DNA of 64,000 nt from Streptomyces sp. 1-11 (lineage in GTDB: Bacteria > Actinomycetota > Actinomycetes > Streptomycetales > Streptomycetaceae), in assembly GCF_007176755.1 (NCBI RefSeq), contig NZ_BJTV01000020.1, positions 1-64,000 of the forward strand, written 5' to 3'. The notes below the pieces were generated by a model. It did no database searches, had not been told where the DNA came from, and worked only from the letters and a program-made list of their open reading frames with translations. How positions within the stretch are numbered: the first letter of the stretch is position 1; every line of letters begins with the position of its first letter. Below, piece by piece: positions 17,156 through 25,334 of the stretch. Made by a program: the position numbers and the translations under genes.

Positions 17156-17533
17156 TCAGGCCTCGCCCACCAGCGCCTCGGCCAGCTGCTGCACGTTCTC
17201 GTAACGGTTCGAGCGGGTGAGCCCCGCCACCGCGTCGATCAGGGCTCCGGGGGCGTTGCCACGGCGCAGTGCCCGGGCCAGCTCGCCCGCGTTCGCCGGG
17301 AACGCGTGCCGCCCCAGGTGCCGCGCCAGCTCCAGCCGCACCTTCTCCAGCGACGCGCCCGCCTGGCCCGGCGCCACGGGCCCGGCCCACACCTCCGGGT
17401 CGTCGTCCGCGGCGGGCTCCGGGTCGTGCCACTCCTCGGTGCGCGTCGGGTGCCCGGACCTGAGCAGGCCCTGCAGCTCGTGTTTCATCTCGTCGTCCCG
17501 GTGGACGTTCAGCCGGTCACTGCCTCGCTGCAT
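17156..17533 (-). CDS. DUF2795-domain protein
   Basis: A 125-residue acidic protein. The N-terminus (MQRGSDRLNVHRDDEMKHEL) has the HRDDEMK motif common to small actinobacterial stress proteins, and the C-terminal 55 residues (LARHLGRHAFPANAGELARA, then NRYENVQQLAEAL) fit DUF2795. ATG 17533 has a near-perfect GGAGGGAGAAC ribosome site. A SigB-like promoter candidate is about 35-60 nt upstream, so it may be part of the general stress regulon. Confidence 0.78.
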   Translation of the reverse strand: MQRGSDRLNVHRDDEMKHELQGLLRSGHPTRTEEWHDPEPAADDDPEVWAGPVAPGQAGASLEKVRLELARHLGRHAFPANAGELARALRRGNAPGALIDAVAGLTRSNRYENVQQLAEALVGEA

Positions 17534-17567
17534 GTTCTCCCTCCAGAGAGTCGAAGGTCCGCACCGC

Positions 17568-17592
17568 GTACCCGGGGTCCGGGGGCCGACAC
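17568..17592 (-). promoter_or_regulatory. SigB-type promoter candidate
   Basis: On the minus strand GTGT (17592-17589) is followed after 15 nt by GGGTAC (17573-17568). This fits the Streptomyces SigB consensus GNNT-N14-16-GGGTAC/T, upstream of the DUF2795 gene at 17533. A second GGGTACGCG is at 17636-17628, without a fitting upstream half. Confidence 0.45.
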
Positions 17593-17693
17593 CGGATCCC
17601 AGGGGATGCGCCGCGGCCGTGCGCACACGCGTACCCGGCGGGGCCGACGCATAACGGCCCGGGTGAGAGGGCCCGGCGGCGGGCCTGTCCCGG

Positions 17694-19487
17694 CTAATGC
17701 CTGTCGCCCGGCAGGAACTCCTGCACCTTGGCCTTCAGACCCTGCTTGATCATCGACCCCCGGTCCTCGTCGCCCTTGAGGATCGACTTGGCCGTCGCCT
17801 CCATCTGCTCCCAGGAGGCGTGCGGCGGGATGGGCGGTACGGCGGGGTCGGTGACGAACTCGATCACGGCCGGACCGTCCGCCTCCAGGGCCGCCCGCCA
17901 GCCCGCCTCGACCTCCTCGGGCTTCTCCACCCGGACCCCGGTCAGGCCGAGGGTGCGGGCGAAGGCCGCGTACTGCACGTCCGGGAGCTCCTGCGACGGC
18001 ACGAACGACGGGGCGCCCTCCATCGCGCGCATCTCCCAGGTCACCTGGTTCAGGTCGCGGTTGTTCCACACGCCCACCACCAGCCGGGGATCGGACCAGC
18101 GGTCCCGGTACTTGGCCGCCGTGATCATCTCCGCCAGCCCGTTCATCTGCATCGCACCGTCCCCGACCAGCGCGAACACCGGCCGGTCGGGATGCGCGAA
18201 CTTGGCGCCGATCGCGTACGGCACGCCCGGGCCCATCGTCGCGAGCGTCCCGGACAGCGAGCCGCGCATGTCCCCGCGCATCGTGATGTGCCGCGCGTAC
18301 CAGTTCGCGACCGAACCGGAGTCCGACGTGAGGATCGCGTTCTCCGGCAGCAGCGGGTCGAGCGCCCGGGCCACGTACTCGGGGTTGATCGGGTCGGCCG
18401 ACAGACCGGCCCGCCGCTCCATCGTGTCGTGCCAGCGCTTGACGTTGGCGCACACGGTGTCCTGCCACTCGCGCCCGCCCCGGTCGGTCTCCAGCAGCGG
18501 GATCAGCCGCCGCAGCGTGGCCCTCGCGTCGCCGATCAGGTTCACCTCGTACGGGTAGCGCATCCCGACCATGTGCGGGTCGACGTCGATCTGCACCCCG
18601 CGCGCCTTGCCGAACTCCGGCATGAACTGGGTGTACGGGAACGAGGAACCGATGGTCAGCAGCGTGTCGCAGTCCCGCATCAGCTCGTACGACGGCCTGC
18701 TGCCCAGCAGCCCGATCGGCCCGGTGACGTACGGCAGCTCGTCGCTGAGGACGTCCTTGCCGAGCAGCGCCTTGGCGACGCCCGCGCCGAGCAGTTCGGC
18801 GATCTCCCGCACCTCCGCGACCGCGCCGGCGGCGCCCTGCCCGATCAGGATGGCGGGCTTGTCACCGGCGTTCAGCACGTCCGCGGCTCGGCGCAGCGCC
18901 TCGTCCGTCGGCGTCGCGGTGTAGTCGCTCATGCCCAGGCTGGACGGCACCATCTTGAACTCGTGCGTCGGCGGCGAGTAGTCCAGTTCCTGCACGTCGG
19001 CCGGGACGATGATCGCGGTGGGGCAGCGCCGGGCGTAGGCCGTGCGGATCGCCCGGTCCAGCACGTTCGGCAGTTGCTCGGGCACCATCACCGTCTCGAC
19101 GAACTCCGAGGCGACGTCCTTGTACAGCGTGTGCAGGTCGACTTCCTGCTGGTAGGAGCCGCCGATCGCGGTCCGGTTGGTCTGGCCGACGATCGCCAGC
19201 ACCGGGACGTGGTCCAGCTTCGCGTCGTACAGGCCGTTCAGCAGGTGGATCGCGCCGGGACCGGAGGTGGCCGCGCACACCCCGATCCGGCCGCTGAACT
19301 TGGCGTACCCGACCGCTTCGAACGCGGACATCTCCTCGTGCCGGGACTGGATGAAGCGCGGCTGGTCGTCGGCCCGGCCCCAGGCGGCGAGCAGCCCGTT
19401 GATGCCGTCTCCGGGATAGCCGAAGACCTGTTCCACGCCCCAGGCGCGCAGCCGCTCGAGGATGTGGTCGGAGACCTTGCTGCTCAT
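17694..19487 (-). CDS. Thiamine pyrophosphate-requiring enzyme (pyruvate oxidase-like)
   Basis: A 597-residue three-domain TPP enzyme. The N-terminal PYR domain has VFGYPGDGINGLLAAW and the catalytic Glu in SRHEEMSAFEAVGYAKFSGR; the C-terminal domain has ALVGDGAMQMNGLAEMITAA followed by NNRD as the magnesium-TPP motif. Similarity pattern is that of PoxB-like pyruvate oxidases and other acetolactate-synthase relatives. The exact reaction is not certain. Monocistronic by context; GAGGGGACC-type purine stretch precedes the ATG. Confidence 0.85.
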   Translation of the reverse strand: MSSKVSDHILERLRAWGVEQVFGYPGDGINGLLAAWGRADDQPRFIQSRHEEMSAFEAVGYAKFSGRIGVCAATSGPGAIHLLNGLYDAKLDHVPVLAIVGQTNRTAIGGSYQQEVDLHTLYKDVASEFVETVMVPEQLPNVLDRAIRTAYARRCPTAIIVPADVQELDYSPPTHEFKMVPSSLGMSDYTATPTDEALRRAADVLNAGDKPAILIGQGAAGAVAEVREIAELLGAGVAKALLGKDVLSDELPYVTGPIGLLGSRPSYELMRDCDTLLTIGSSFPYTQFMPEFGKARGVQIDVDPHMVGMRYPYEVNLIGDARATLRRLIPLLETDRGGREWQDTVCANVKRWHDTMERRAGLSADPINPEYVARALDPLLPENAILTSDSGSVANWYARHITMRGDMRGSLSGTLATMGPGVPYAIGAKFAHPDRPVFALVGDGAMQMNGLAEMITAAKYRDRWSDPRLVVGVWNNRDLNQVTWEMRAMEGAPSFVPSQELPDVQYAAFARTLGLTGVRVEKPEEVEAGWRAALEADGPAVIEFVTDPAVPPIPPHASWEQMEATAKSILKGDEDRGSMIKQGLKAKVQEFLPGDRH

Positions 19488-19745
19488 GGAGGGGACCTCC
19501 CGCGGTCGATGGCGGACTTCAGGTCAGTACGTGCCGAGTCACCTGCAGCGGGTGCGGAAAACCTGCGGGGCGCGGGCTACGCGGGCCGCAGGGGCGGTGT
19601 CACCCGCCCGGCCCCCACGGGTCCCGCGAATGGGGTCCGGCCGCGCGCGGTACGGCGCCGGGCGGGCTGTGATGGCAGACGAGGGCACCTGCGTGTCCCG
19701 CAGACCGCCGACCGCCGACCGCCGTATCGCCGAGGAGTCCGCCCC

Positions 19746-20588
19746 ATGCGCCGCACCGCCCGTGCCCTGTCCGTCGCCGTTCTGGCCGGCGCCGCGCTCG
19801 TCGTGACCGGGCCCGCCGCGTCCGCGGACGCCGGGGCCGGGCAGAGCCCCGGCGCCGTCCGGTCCGCCGCCCCGACCACCGTGCCCGGCCCGCTGCCGCC
19901 GCCCGCGACCTGCCCCGGCGGCACCGGTGCGGGTGCCGTGCCCGGAGGGGCCTGCGTCCCGGGAACGGTACGCCCGGCGCCGACGCCCCAGCAGGGGCAG
20001 GGGCAGGGGCAGGGGCAGGAAGCGGGGGAGGGGGATGCGGGGACCGATGTGATCGTGCGGGGAGAGGAGCCGGGGCAGTACCTCGGGCAGTTCGGAGCGG
20101 AACCGGAGCAGGGCGAAGGGCAGGAGACGTGGCAGGGGGAAGGGCAGGGGCAAGGACAGGGTCAGGGGCAAGGTCTGGGTCAGGGGCAAGGTCTGGGTCA
20201 AGGTCAGGGCCAGGGGCAGGGGTTGGGCCAGGGTGAGGGGCAGGGTCAATGGCAGGGGCAGCAGGGTCAGGGACAAGGCCAAGGTCAGGGACAAGGCCAG
20301 GGCCAAGGTCAGGGACAAGGCCAGGGTGAGAGTCAGGGCCAGGGTCAGGGCCACGGACAGAGCCAGGGCACCGACGGCGGCGGGGACGGCGGCTGGGACG
20401 ACTGCCGGGCGTCCGACGGCGACGACGACTGCGCCCCCGCGCAGTTGGGGCACGGGGTACAGGCGGGACAGGGAGGCTCCTTCGGTGACTCGGTCCCGGC
20501 CCTGGTCGCCGGCGGTTTGCTGATCGCCGCCGCCTGTGCGGGCGCGGGCTACCGGCTCCTCGGCCGCCGGCGGAGCGCGTCCGTCTGA
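19746..20588 (+). CDS. Secreted, membrane-anchored glycine-glutamine repeat protein
   Basis: I do not recognise this 280-residue protein. Residues 1-27 are a signal peptide (MRRTARALSVAVLAGAALVV, then an Ala-Ser-Ala cleavage region). Residues 80-215 are low complexity, dominated by (Gly-Gln)n runs broken by Glu, Leu, Trp and Ser. A short acidic Cys-containing part (DDCRASDGDDDCAPAQ) follows, then one membrane segment (ALVAGGLLIAAACAGAGY) and a GRRR positive stop. No LPXTG sorting motif is present, so anchoring would be by the membrane segment with the repeat outside. A structural cell-surface role is a guess. Confidence 0.72.
   Translation: MRRTARALSVAVLAGAALVVTGPAASADAGAGQSPGAVRSAAPTTVPGPLPPPATCPGGTGAGAVPGGACVPGTVRPAPTPQQGQGQGQGQEAGEGDAGTDVIVRGEEPGQYLGQFGAEPEQGEGQETWQGEGQGQGQGQGQGLGQGQGLGQGQGQGQGLGQGEGQGQWQGQQGQGQGQGQGQGQGQGQGQGQGESQGQGQGHGQSQGTDGGGDGGWDDCRASDGDDDCAPAQLGHGVQAGQGGSFGDSVPALVAGGLLIAAACAGAGYRLLGRRRSASV
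19991..20360 (+). repeat. Hexamer-based G-rich repeat (GGNCAG units)
   Basis: The coding strand is built of imperfect CAGGGG, CAAGGT and CAGGGC hexamers encoding Gly-Gln pairs. Runs of three to four G every six bases give strong guanine-quadruplex potential on the plus strand. Confidence 0.85.
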
Positions 20589-20848
20589 CACGCGGCCGGA
20601 CCGGCGGTGTGACGGGCGCGACCGTGATCACCGGCCTGGGCGGGCCGCCCGGCGGGTACACACCCTCCCGAGGGCACCACCCGTGGACACCGGACGCACC
20701 GGTCACACGGCCGCCGCCACCGCGGTGGCCGTGACGGACACGGTGGCCGCGACGGATGCGGCGGCCGGCGGCCGGCGGTGAAGGCCGGCGGAGCGAAGCA
20801 CGGACCGGGCGGGACGGCGGACGGCACCACGACAGCGCGGAGGCGGGC

Positions 20849-22105
20849 ATGCGGCGGACGGACCCGGAGGGGCACGGCCCCGTCCGCTACGGGCCCCCGC
20901 TGCCCGGCGACGGCCTGCCCGTCCTGCCGGAACTCTCCGCCGTCCTCGCCGCCGCAGCGGGCCGGGCCGCGGCCCAGCCGGTCGGCGGCGCCCCCGCCCT
21001 GCTGGAGGCGGCCTGCGGCTACTGGACCCGGCGCGGGCTGCCCTGCGTCCCCGACCGGGTGGCCGCGGGTCCCGGCGCGCCCGCGCTGCTGCTCGCCGTG
21101 ACCGCCGCGCTCGCCGGGGACGGCGGCGACGTGCTGGTGCCGCGCCCGTGCGCCGCCTGGTGGGCGCCCTACGCCCGGCTGCTCGGCAGGCCCGTGTTCC
21201 ACGTGCCGACCCCGGCCGAGAGCGGCGGCGTCCCCGACCCGTACGCGCTGCTGGAGACCGTCCGCCGGGTCCGCGCCGAGGGCGGCGACCCCAGGCTGCT
21301 GGTGCTGTCCGTCGCCGACGACCCCACCGCCACCGTCGCCCCGCCGGAACTGCTGCACGAGGCCGTCGAGGCGGCCGTCGCCGAGGGCCTGCACCTGGTC
21401 AGCGACGAGACCTGGCGCGACACCCTGCACGACCCGCACGGGACCGTCCTGCTGAGCCCCGCCGAGATGCTGCCCGACCGGGTCACCGTGGTCGCCGATC
21501 TGGCCGGCGCCCTGCTGCCGCCGGGCTGGCCCGCCGCCCTCGTGCGCGTGCCCTCCGGTGCGGCGGGGGAGCGGCTGCACGCGCGCGTGCTCGACATCCT
21601 CACCGCCCTGGACGCCCGGGTCGCCACGCCCGTCGCCGCCGCCGCCGGGTACGCCCTCGACGAGCCCGCGCCCGTCGCCGAGCGCCGCGAGGCCGCCGTG
21701 CGCCTGCACGCGCGCGTGGCCGCGGCCGCGCACTCCGCGGTCGTCGCGGCCGGCGCGCTGGCCCGGCCCCCGCAGGCCGGCCGCCACCTGTACGCCGACC
21801 TCTCGCCGCTGCGCGGGGCGCTGGCCGCGCGAGGCGTGACGGACGCACAGGAACTGGAGGACTTCCTCACCGCCCGGCTCGGCATGCCCGCGCCCGGCGG
21901 CCACCGCTTCGGCGACGGCCTGGGGGAGCTGCGGGTGCGGCTCGCCACCGGCCCCCTGCTGGGCGGCTCGGACGAGGAACGCACGGAATCCCTCACGTCA
22001 CCCTCACCGTTGGAACTGCCACACCTGCACAGCGCGTTGATCTCCTTGAGGTCGGCCTTCGACGGCCTCCGCGACGACGCTCAGCGACGGGAGCCTCCTC
22101 GATGA
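20849..22105 (+). CDS. Aminotransferase class I/II-fold protein lacking the PLP lysine
   Basis: A 418-residue protein with the fold-type-I aminotransferase layout but degenerate active-site residues. The helix that normally carries NPxNPTG reads SVADDPTATVAPPELLHEAV, the Asp that binds the pyridine nitrogen is kept in LHLVSDETWRDTL with Trp in place of Tyr, and the SxSK lysine region reads VADLAGALLPPGWPAAL, with no lysine. It probably cannot form the usual Schiff base. ATG 20849 has GGAGG 7 nt upstream. It is coupled by ATGA to a metallo-beta-lactamase-fold gene, so the pair may act together. Confidence 0.7.
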   Translation: MRRTDPEGHGPVRYGPPLPGDGLPVLPELSAVLAAAAGRAAAQPVGGAPALLEAACGYWTRRGLPCVPDRVAAGPGAPALLLAVTAALAGDGGDVLVPRPCAAWWAPYARLLGRPVFHVPTPAESGGVPDPYALLETVRRVRAEGGDPRLLVLSVADDPTATVAPPELLHEAVEAAVAEGLHLVSDETWRDTLHDPHGTVLLSPAEMLPDRVTVVADLAGALLPPGWPAALVRVPSGAAGERLHARVLDILTALDARVATPVAAAAGYALDEPAPVAERREAAVRLHARVAAAAHSAVVAAGALARPPQAGRHLYADLSPLRGALAARGVTDAQELEDFLTARLGMPAPGGHRFGDGLGELRVRLATGPLLGGSDEERTESLTSPSPLELPHLHSALISLRSAFDGLRDDAQRREPPR

Positions 22106-23208
22106 CGCAGCAGACGCATGAGCCCGGGTCCACCGCCACGACGTCCACGACCACCACCACGTCCGCGCCCGGCCCGGCCGGTCCGGCGGACCGCGCGCCC
22201 GCCGCCCCCGCGTCCCGGGCCGCGCTCGCGCCGCCCTTCCCGCCGCTGGCCGAGCCCCGCCCGCTGGGCGAGCACCGGGTGTGGCCGCGTACCTTCCACG
22301 ACCGGCTCACCGCGCCGCTGCCCGGCCTCAAGGCGCTCGCCCGCTTCGCCCGCGAGGGCGCCGTACGCCCCGGCCCGGAGGGACTCGCCGACATCCCGCT
22401 GGTCCCGTACGCCCCCGGCCCGCTGCCGAACGTGGGCACCGACACCCTCGCCGTGACCTGGGCGGGCCACGCGAGCTGGATCGTCCGGGCCGGCGGGCTC
22501 ACCGTCCTCACCGACCCCGTCTGGTCCCGCCGCATCCTCGGCACGCCGGCCCGCATCACCCCCGTCGGCGTGCCGTGGGAGAGCCTGCCGGGCGTCGACG
22601 CGGTCGTCATCAGCCACAACCACTACGACCACCTGGACGCCCCCACCCTGAGCCGGCTCCCGCGCGACACCCCGGTGTTCGTGCCGGCCGGTCTCGGCCG
22701 CTGGTTCCTGCGGCGCCGGTTCACCCGCGTCACCGAGCTCGACTGGTGGGAGGGCGCCGAACTGTCCGGCGTCCGCTTCGACTTCGTGCCGGCCCACCAC
22801 TGGTCCAAGCGCACCCTCACCGACACCTGCCACAGCCTGTGGGGCGGCTGGGTCCTCACCGCCCCCGACGGCGGGCGCCTCTACTTCGCCGGCGACACCG
22901 GCTACGGCCACTGGTTCGCCCGCATAGGCCGCCGCTACCCGGGGATCGACCTCGCCCTGATGCCCATCGGCGCCTACGACCCCCGCTGGTGGCTCAGCGA
23001 CGTCCACTGCGATCCGGAGGAGGCGGTACGGGCCACCCTGGACCTGGGGGCGCGCAGGATGGCCCCGATGCACTGGGGCACCTTCGTGCTGTCGGCGGAA
23101 CCGGTCCTGGAGCCGCTGACCCGGGTCCGCGCGGCCTGGGAGAAGGCGGGCCTGGAACGCGAGGACCTGTGGGACCTCCCGGTGGGCGGCTCGCGCGTGC
23201 TGGAGTGA
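22102..23208 (+). CDS. Metallo-beta-lactamase-fold hydrolase (NAPE-PLD-like)
   Basis: A 368-residue metallohydrolase. After a Thr/Pro/Ala-rich first 60 residues, the domain shows TWAGHASWIVRAGGLTVLTD, the metal motif VVISHNHYDHLDAPTL, LYFAGDTGYGHWF and the last metal His in APMHWGTFVLS. The family (N-acyl-phosphatidylethanolamine phospholipase D-like) hydrolyses phosphodiesters of lipids in animals; the bacterial substrate is unknown. The start overlaps the aminotransferase-fold gene. Confidence 0.87.
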   Translation: MTQQTHEPGSTATTSTTTTTSAPGPAGPADRAPAAPASRAALAPPFPPLAEPRPLGEHRVWPRTFHDRLTAPLPGLKALARFAREGAVRPGPEGLADIPLVPYAPGPLPNVGTDTLAVTWAGHASWIVRAGGLTVLTDPVWSRRILGTPARITPVGVPWESLPGVDAVVISHNHYDHLDAPTLSRLPRDTPVFVPAGLGRWFLRRRFTRVTELDWWEGAELSGVRFDFVPAHHWSKRTLTDTCHSLWGGWVLTAPDGGRLYFAGDTGYGHWFARIGRRYPGIDLALMPIGAYDPRWWLSDVHCDPEEAVRATLDLGARRMAPMHWGTFVLSAEPVLEPLTRVRAAWEKAGLEREDLWDLPVGGSRVLE

Positions 23209-23257
23209 AGGGGGCCGCCCGAGGCCACCGCCGGGACCGCCGGAAACCGTGTCCGGG

Positions 23258-23902
23258 CTATCGCCCGGCCCCCCGAAGGCGTCGCATCGCACTCGGCGCG
23301 GCGCTGACCAGCACGGTCAGCGCCACCGCCGCGGCCACGCCCTCCCAGGGCTCCGGGAACAGGGAGCCCCCCAGGATCCCGATCACCTGGTACGTCAGCG
23401 CCCACGCCAGGCAGGCGGGCAGGTTGCCCCGCGAGAAGCGGCGCAGCGGCCACTCGGCCAGCAGGCAGGCCAGCATCACCGGTATTCGCCCCGCGGGCAC
23501 GAGCCGGGACAGCACCAGCACCGCGACCCCGTGGTCGGCCAGCTTCCCCTGTGCCTGTTCGAGGCGTTCCTCCGGCGCCCGCGACCGGATCGCCTCCAAC
23601 CAGCGCGAGCCGTTCCTCGAGTTCAGCCCGCGCCGCCCGAGCCAGTACAGCGCCGCGTCCCCGAGGAAGGCCGCGAGGGAGGCCGTGACGAACACCAGCA
23701 GCATGGAGAACGGCGCCGTCTGATGGAACGCCACCACCGCCGCCGTGCTGACCAGGGCGCCGGTCGGCACCACCGGCACCAGCGCGCCGATCAGCACGAG
23801 CAGGAACAGCGACGGGTAGCCGAGGGCCTGCTGGGTGGATTCCGGGGGCACGGTCCGCACCGACGCGGCGGCCAGCGTCACCGCGTCCGGCAGCCATCTC
23901 AC
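23258..23902 (-). CDS. DedA/VTT-domain membrane protein
   Basis: A 214-residue membrane protein with four or five hydrophobic segments (YPSLFLLVLIGALVPVVPTG, then SMLLVFVTASLAAFLGDAAL) and the VTT-domain reentrant-loop pattern including LSRLVPAGRIPVMLACLLA. DedA proteins are thought to move phospholipid carriers across the membrane. Its ATG overlaps the stop of the second metallo-beta-lactamase gene, so they form a two-gene operon. Confidence 0.85.
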   Translation of the reverse strand: MRWLPDAVTLAAASVRTVPPESTQQALGYPSLFLLVLIGALVPVVPTGALVSTAAVVAFHQTAPFSMLLVFVTASLAAFLGDAALYWLGRRGLNSRNGSRWLEAIRSRAPEERLEQAQGKLADHGVAVLVLSRLVPAGRIPVMLACLLAEWPLRRFSRGNLPACLAWALTYQVIGILGGSLFPEPWEGVAAAVALTVLVSAAPSAMRRLRGAGR

Positions 23903-24666
23903 CGCGCGACCTCCAGCCGCACCCGCTCGCCGTGCCCCAGCTTGTGCACCGCCACCTCCGGCGCGGCCGCGGCGGCCAGGCGCACGAACTCGTCACCCGG
24001 CGCGTGGAACTCGTGCGGGCGCACGGCGTCCATGCCGATCGGCCAGTACGTCCCGTAGTGCACCGGCACCGCGGCGCGCGGCGCGAGCCGGGCCAGCGCC
24101 TGCGCCGCCCGCCCCGCGTCCAGGTGCCCCGCCCCGAGGAACGGCCCCCAGCCGCCCACCGGCAGCAGCGCCATGTCCACCGGCCCCACCTGCTCCGCCA
24201 TGTCGTCGAACAGGCCGGTGTCCCCGGCGAAGTAGGTCCGGGCCTCGCCCGTGACGACGAATCCGAGCGCCGGCGAGCGGTGCGGGCCGACCGGCAGCCT
24301 GCGCCCGTCGTGCCGCGCGGGCACCACCTGGACCAGCAGGTCCCCGACCCGCACCTCGTCGCCCGGCGCCACCTCGGTGATCCGCAGCTGCCGCAGCCGG
24401 CGCAGTCCGGGTACCGCCCGTGGTGCGCCCCGGGGCACGAGCAGGCGCGTGCCCGGGGGGAGCGTGGCCAGCGAGGGCGGATGCAGGTGGTCGGCGTGGA
24501 GGTGGGACACCAGCGCCAGGTCCGCGCGGCGGGCCTCGGCGGGCGGCACCGCGCCCCGGCGGCGGCGCAGATGCGCGAGCCGGGAGGCGAACAGCGGATC
24601 GGTGATCACGCGTGTGTTCGCATCCTCGAGTGTGCAGGTGGCATGCCCCCACCAGGTGATCTCCAC
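23899..24666 (-). CDS. Metallo-beta-lactamase-fold hydrolase (UlaG-like)
   Basis: A protein of about 255 residues of the L-ascorbate-6-phosphate-lactonase-like group: EITWWGHATCTLEDANTRVI, metal motif LVSHLHADHLHPP, TYFAGDTGLFDDMAEQ and PVHYGTYWPIGM. I prefer the GTG at 24666, which is preceded by AAGGAGGTGCCG; a GTG at 24690 would add eight residues. The true substrate is open. It precedes and overlaps the DedA gene. Confidence 0.84.
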   Translation of the reverse strand: MEITWWGHATCTLEDANTRVITDPLFASRLAHLRRRRGAVPPAEARRADLALVSHLHADHLHPPSLATLPPGTRLLVPRGAPRAVPGLRRLRQLRITEVAPGDEVRVGDLLVQVVPARHDGRRLPVGPHRSPALGFVVTGEARTYFAGDTGLFDDMAEQVGPVDMALLPVGGWGPFLGAGHLDAGRAAQALARLAPRAAVPVHYGTYWPIGMDAVRPHEFHAPGDEFVRLAAAAAPEVAVHKLGHGERVRLEVAR

Positions 24667-24756
24667 CGGCACCTCCTTCGCCTCCTTCACGCGACTCCCC
24701 GAAGCCTACGGGCAGGAGTAGGGTCGCTGGCGAAACCCGGAGGTGAGGGGGACGCC

Positions 24757-25188
24757 ATGGGACAGCCGCGGGGTGCCTCCGGCGGGCGCGCGCCGGTGCG
24801 GGTCACCGCCATCGCGAGCCTCACGCCGCTGGAGGAACTGGAGGCGGACCCCTTCCTGGTGGACTCCCGCAGCCAGCACGCGATGTGCGCCCGCTGGGCG
24901 GCGGAGCGCGGTTACGTCGTCGCGCGGGAACTCCTCGTGGGCGGCCTTCGTTTCGACCATTGCGCATTGTGGGACGGTGTGCGGCCCGGGGTGGACGTAT
25001 TCGTCGCGCCCAGCAGGCGCGTGCTGGAGCGCGCCGTGTCATCGGTCGAGGAGTTCACCGCCGAGTGCGCGCGGCGCGGGGTGCGCGTGGAGACGGTGGG
25101 GCGGGCCGAGCCGTCGTACGACGCGCAGATGAAGGCACGGGTGCACCGCAGGCTGTCGATGCCGACGGCCGGCTACGACGGACGCTGA
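24757..25188 (+). CDS. Hypothetical protein with a degenerate resolvase-like pattern
   Basis: A 143-residue soluble protein that I cannot name. The order of features (SRSQHAMCARWAAERGYVVA, then VDVFVAPSRRVLERAVSSVE, then CARRGVRVETVG) mimics the serine-recombinase catalytic domain, in which a RxSxxQ loop, a DVxVxxxxDRLxR helix and a GV strand follow in that order. The catalytic serine context is missing, so it is at best a non-catalytic relative. CCCGGAGGTGAGG precedes the ATG. It diverges from the UlaG-like gene across 90 bp. Confidence 0.6.
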   Translation: MGQPRGASGGRAPVRVTAIASLTPLEELEADPFLVDSRSQHAMCARWAAERGYVVARELLVGGLRFDHCALWDGVRPGVDVFVAPSRRVLERAVSSVEEFTAECARRGVRVETVGRAEPSYDAQMKARVHRRLSMPTAGYDGR

Positions 25189-25334
25189 CGCGACGGGCCC
25201 GGGCACGGTCCCCGGCACGGGTTCGGGCGCCGGCGGCCCGGTCCGGGGTGCGGGCGCCCGGGCCCGGTGCGCCCGGCCCGGTATGACAAGGTGGGAGCCG
25301 GGGCCCGGTCGGTCGAACGGGCGGGACGTGAGGT

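Noticed and set aside
17697..19745. Plus-strand frame across the TPP enzyme joined to the Gly-Gln repeat protein
   Set aside because: It is the antisense shadow of the TPP enzyme; the signal peptide and start are at 19746.
19990..20370. Possible CRISPR-like array
   Set aside because: The repeats are 6-bp coding units with no spacers of constant length and encode an in-frame Gly-Gln tract.
25189..25334. Cluster of GC palindromes before the holin fusion gene
   Set aside because: Several short overlapping CCCGGG-type dyads occur, but none forms one clear terminator or operator; this is expected in sequence of this composition.
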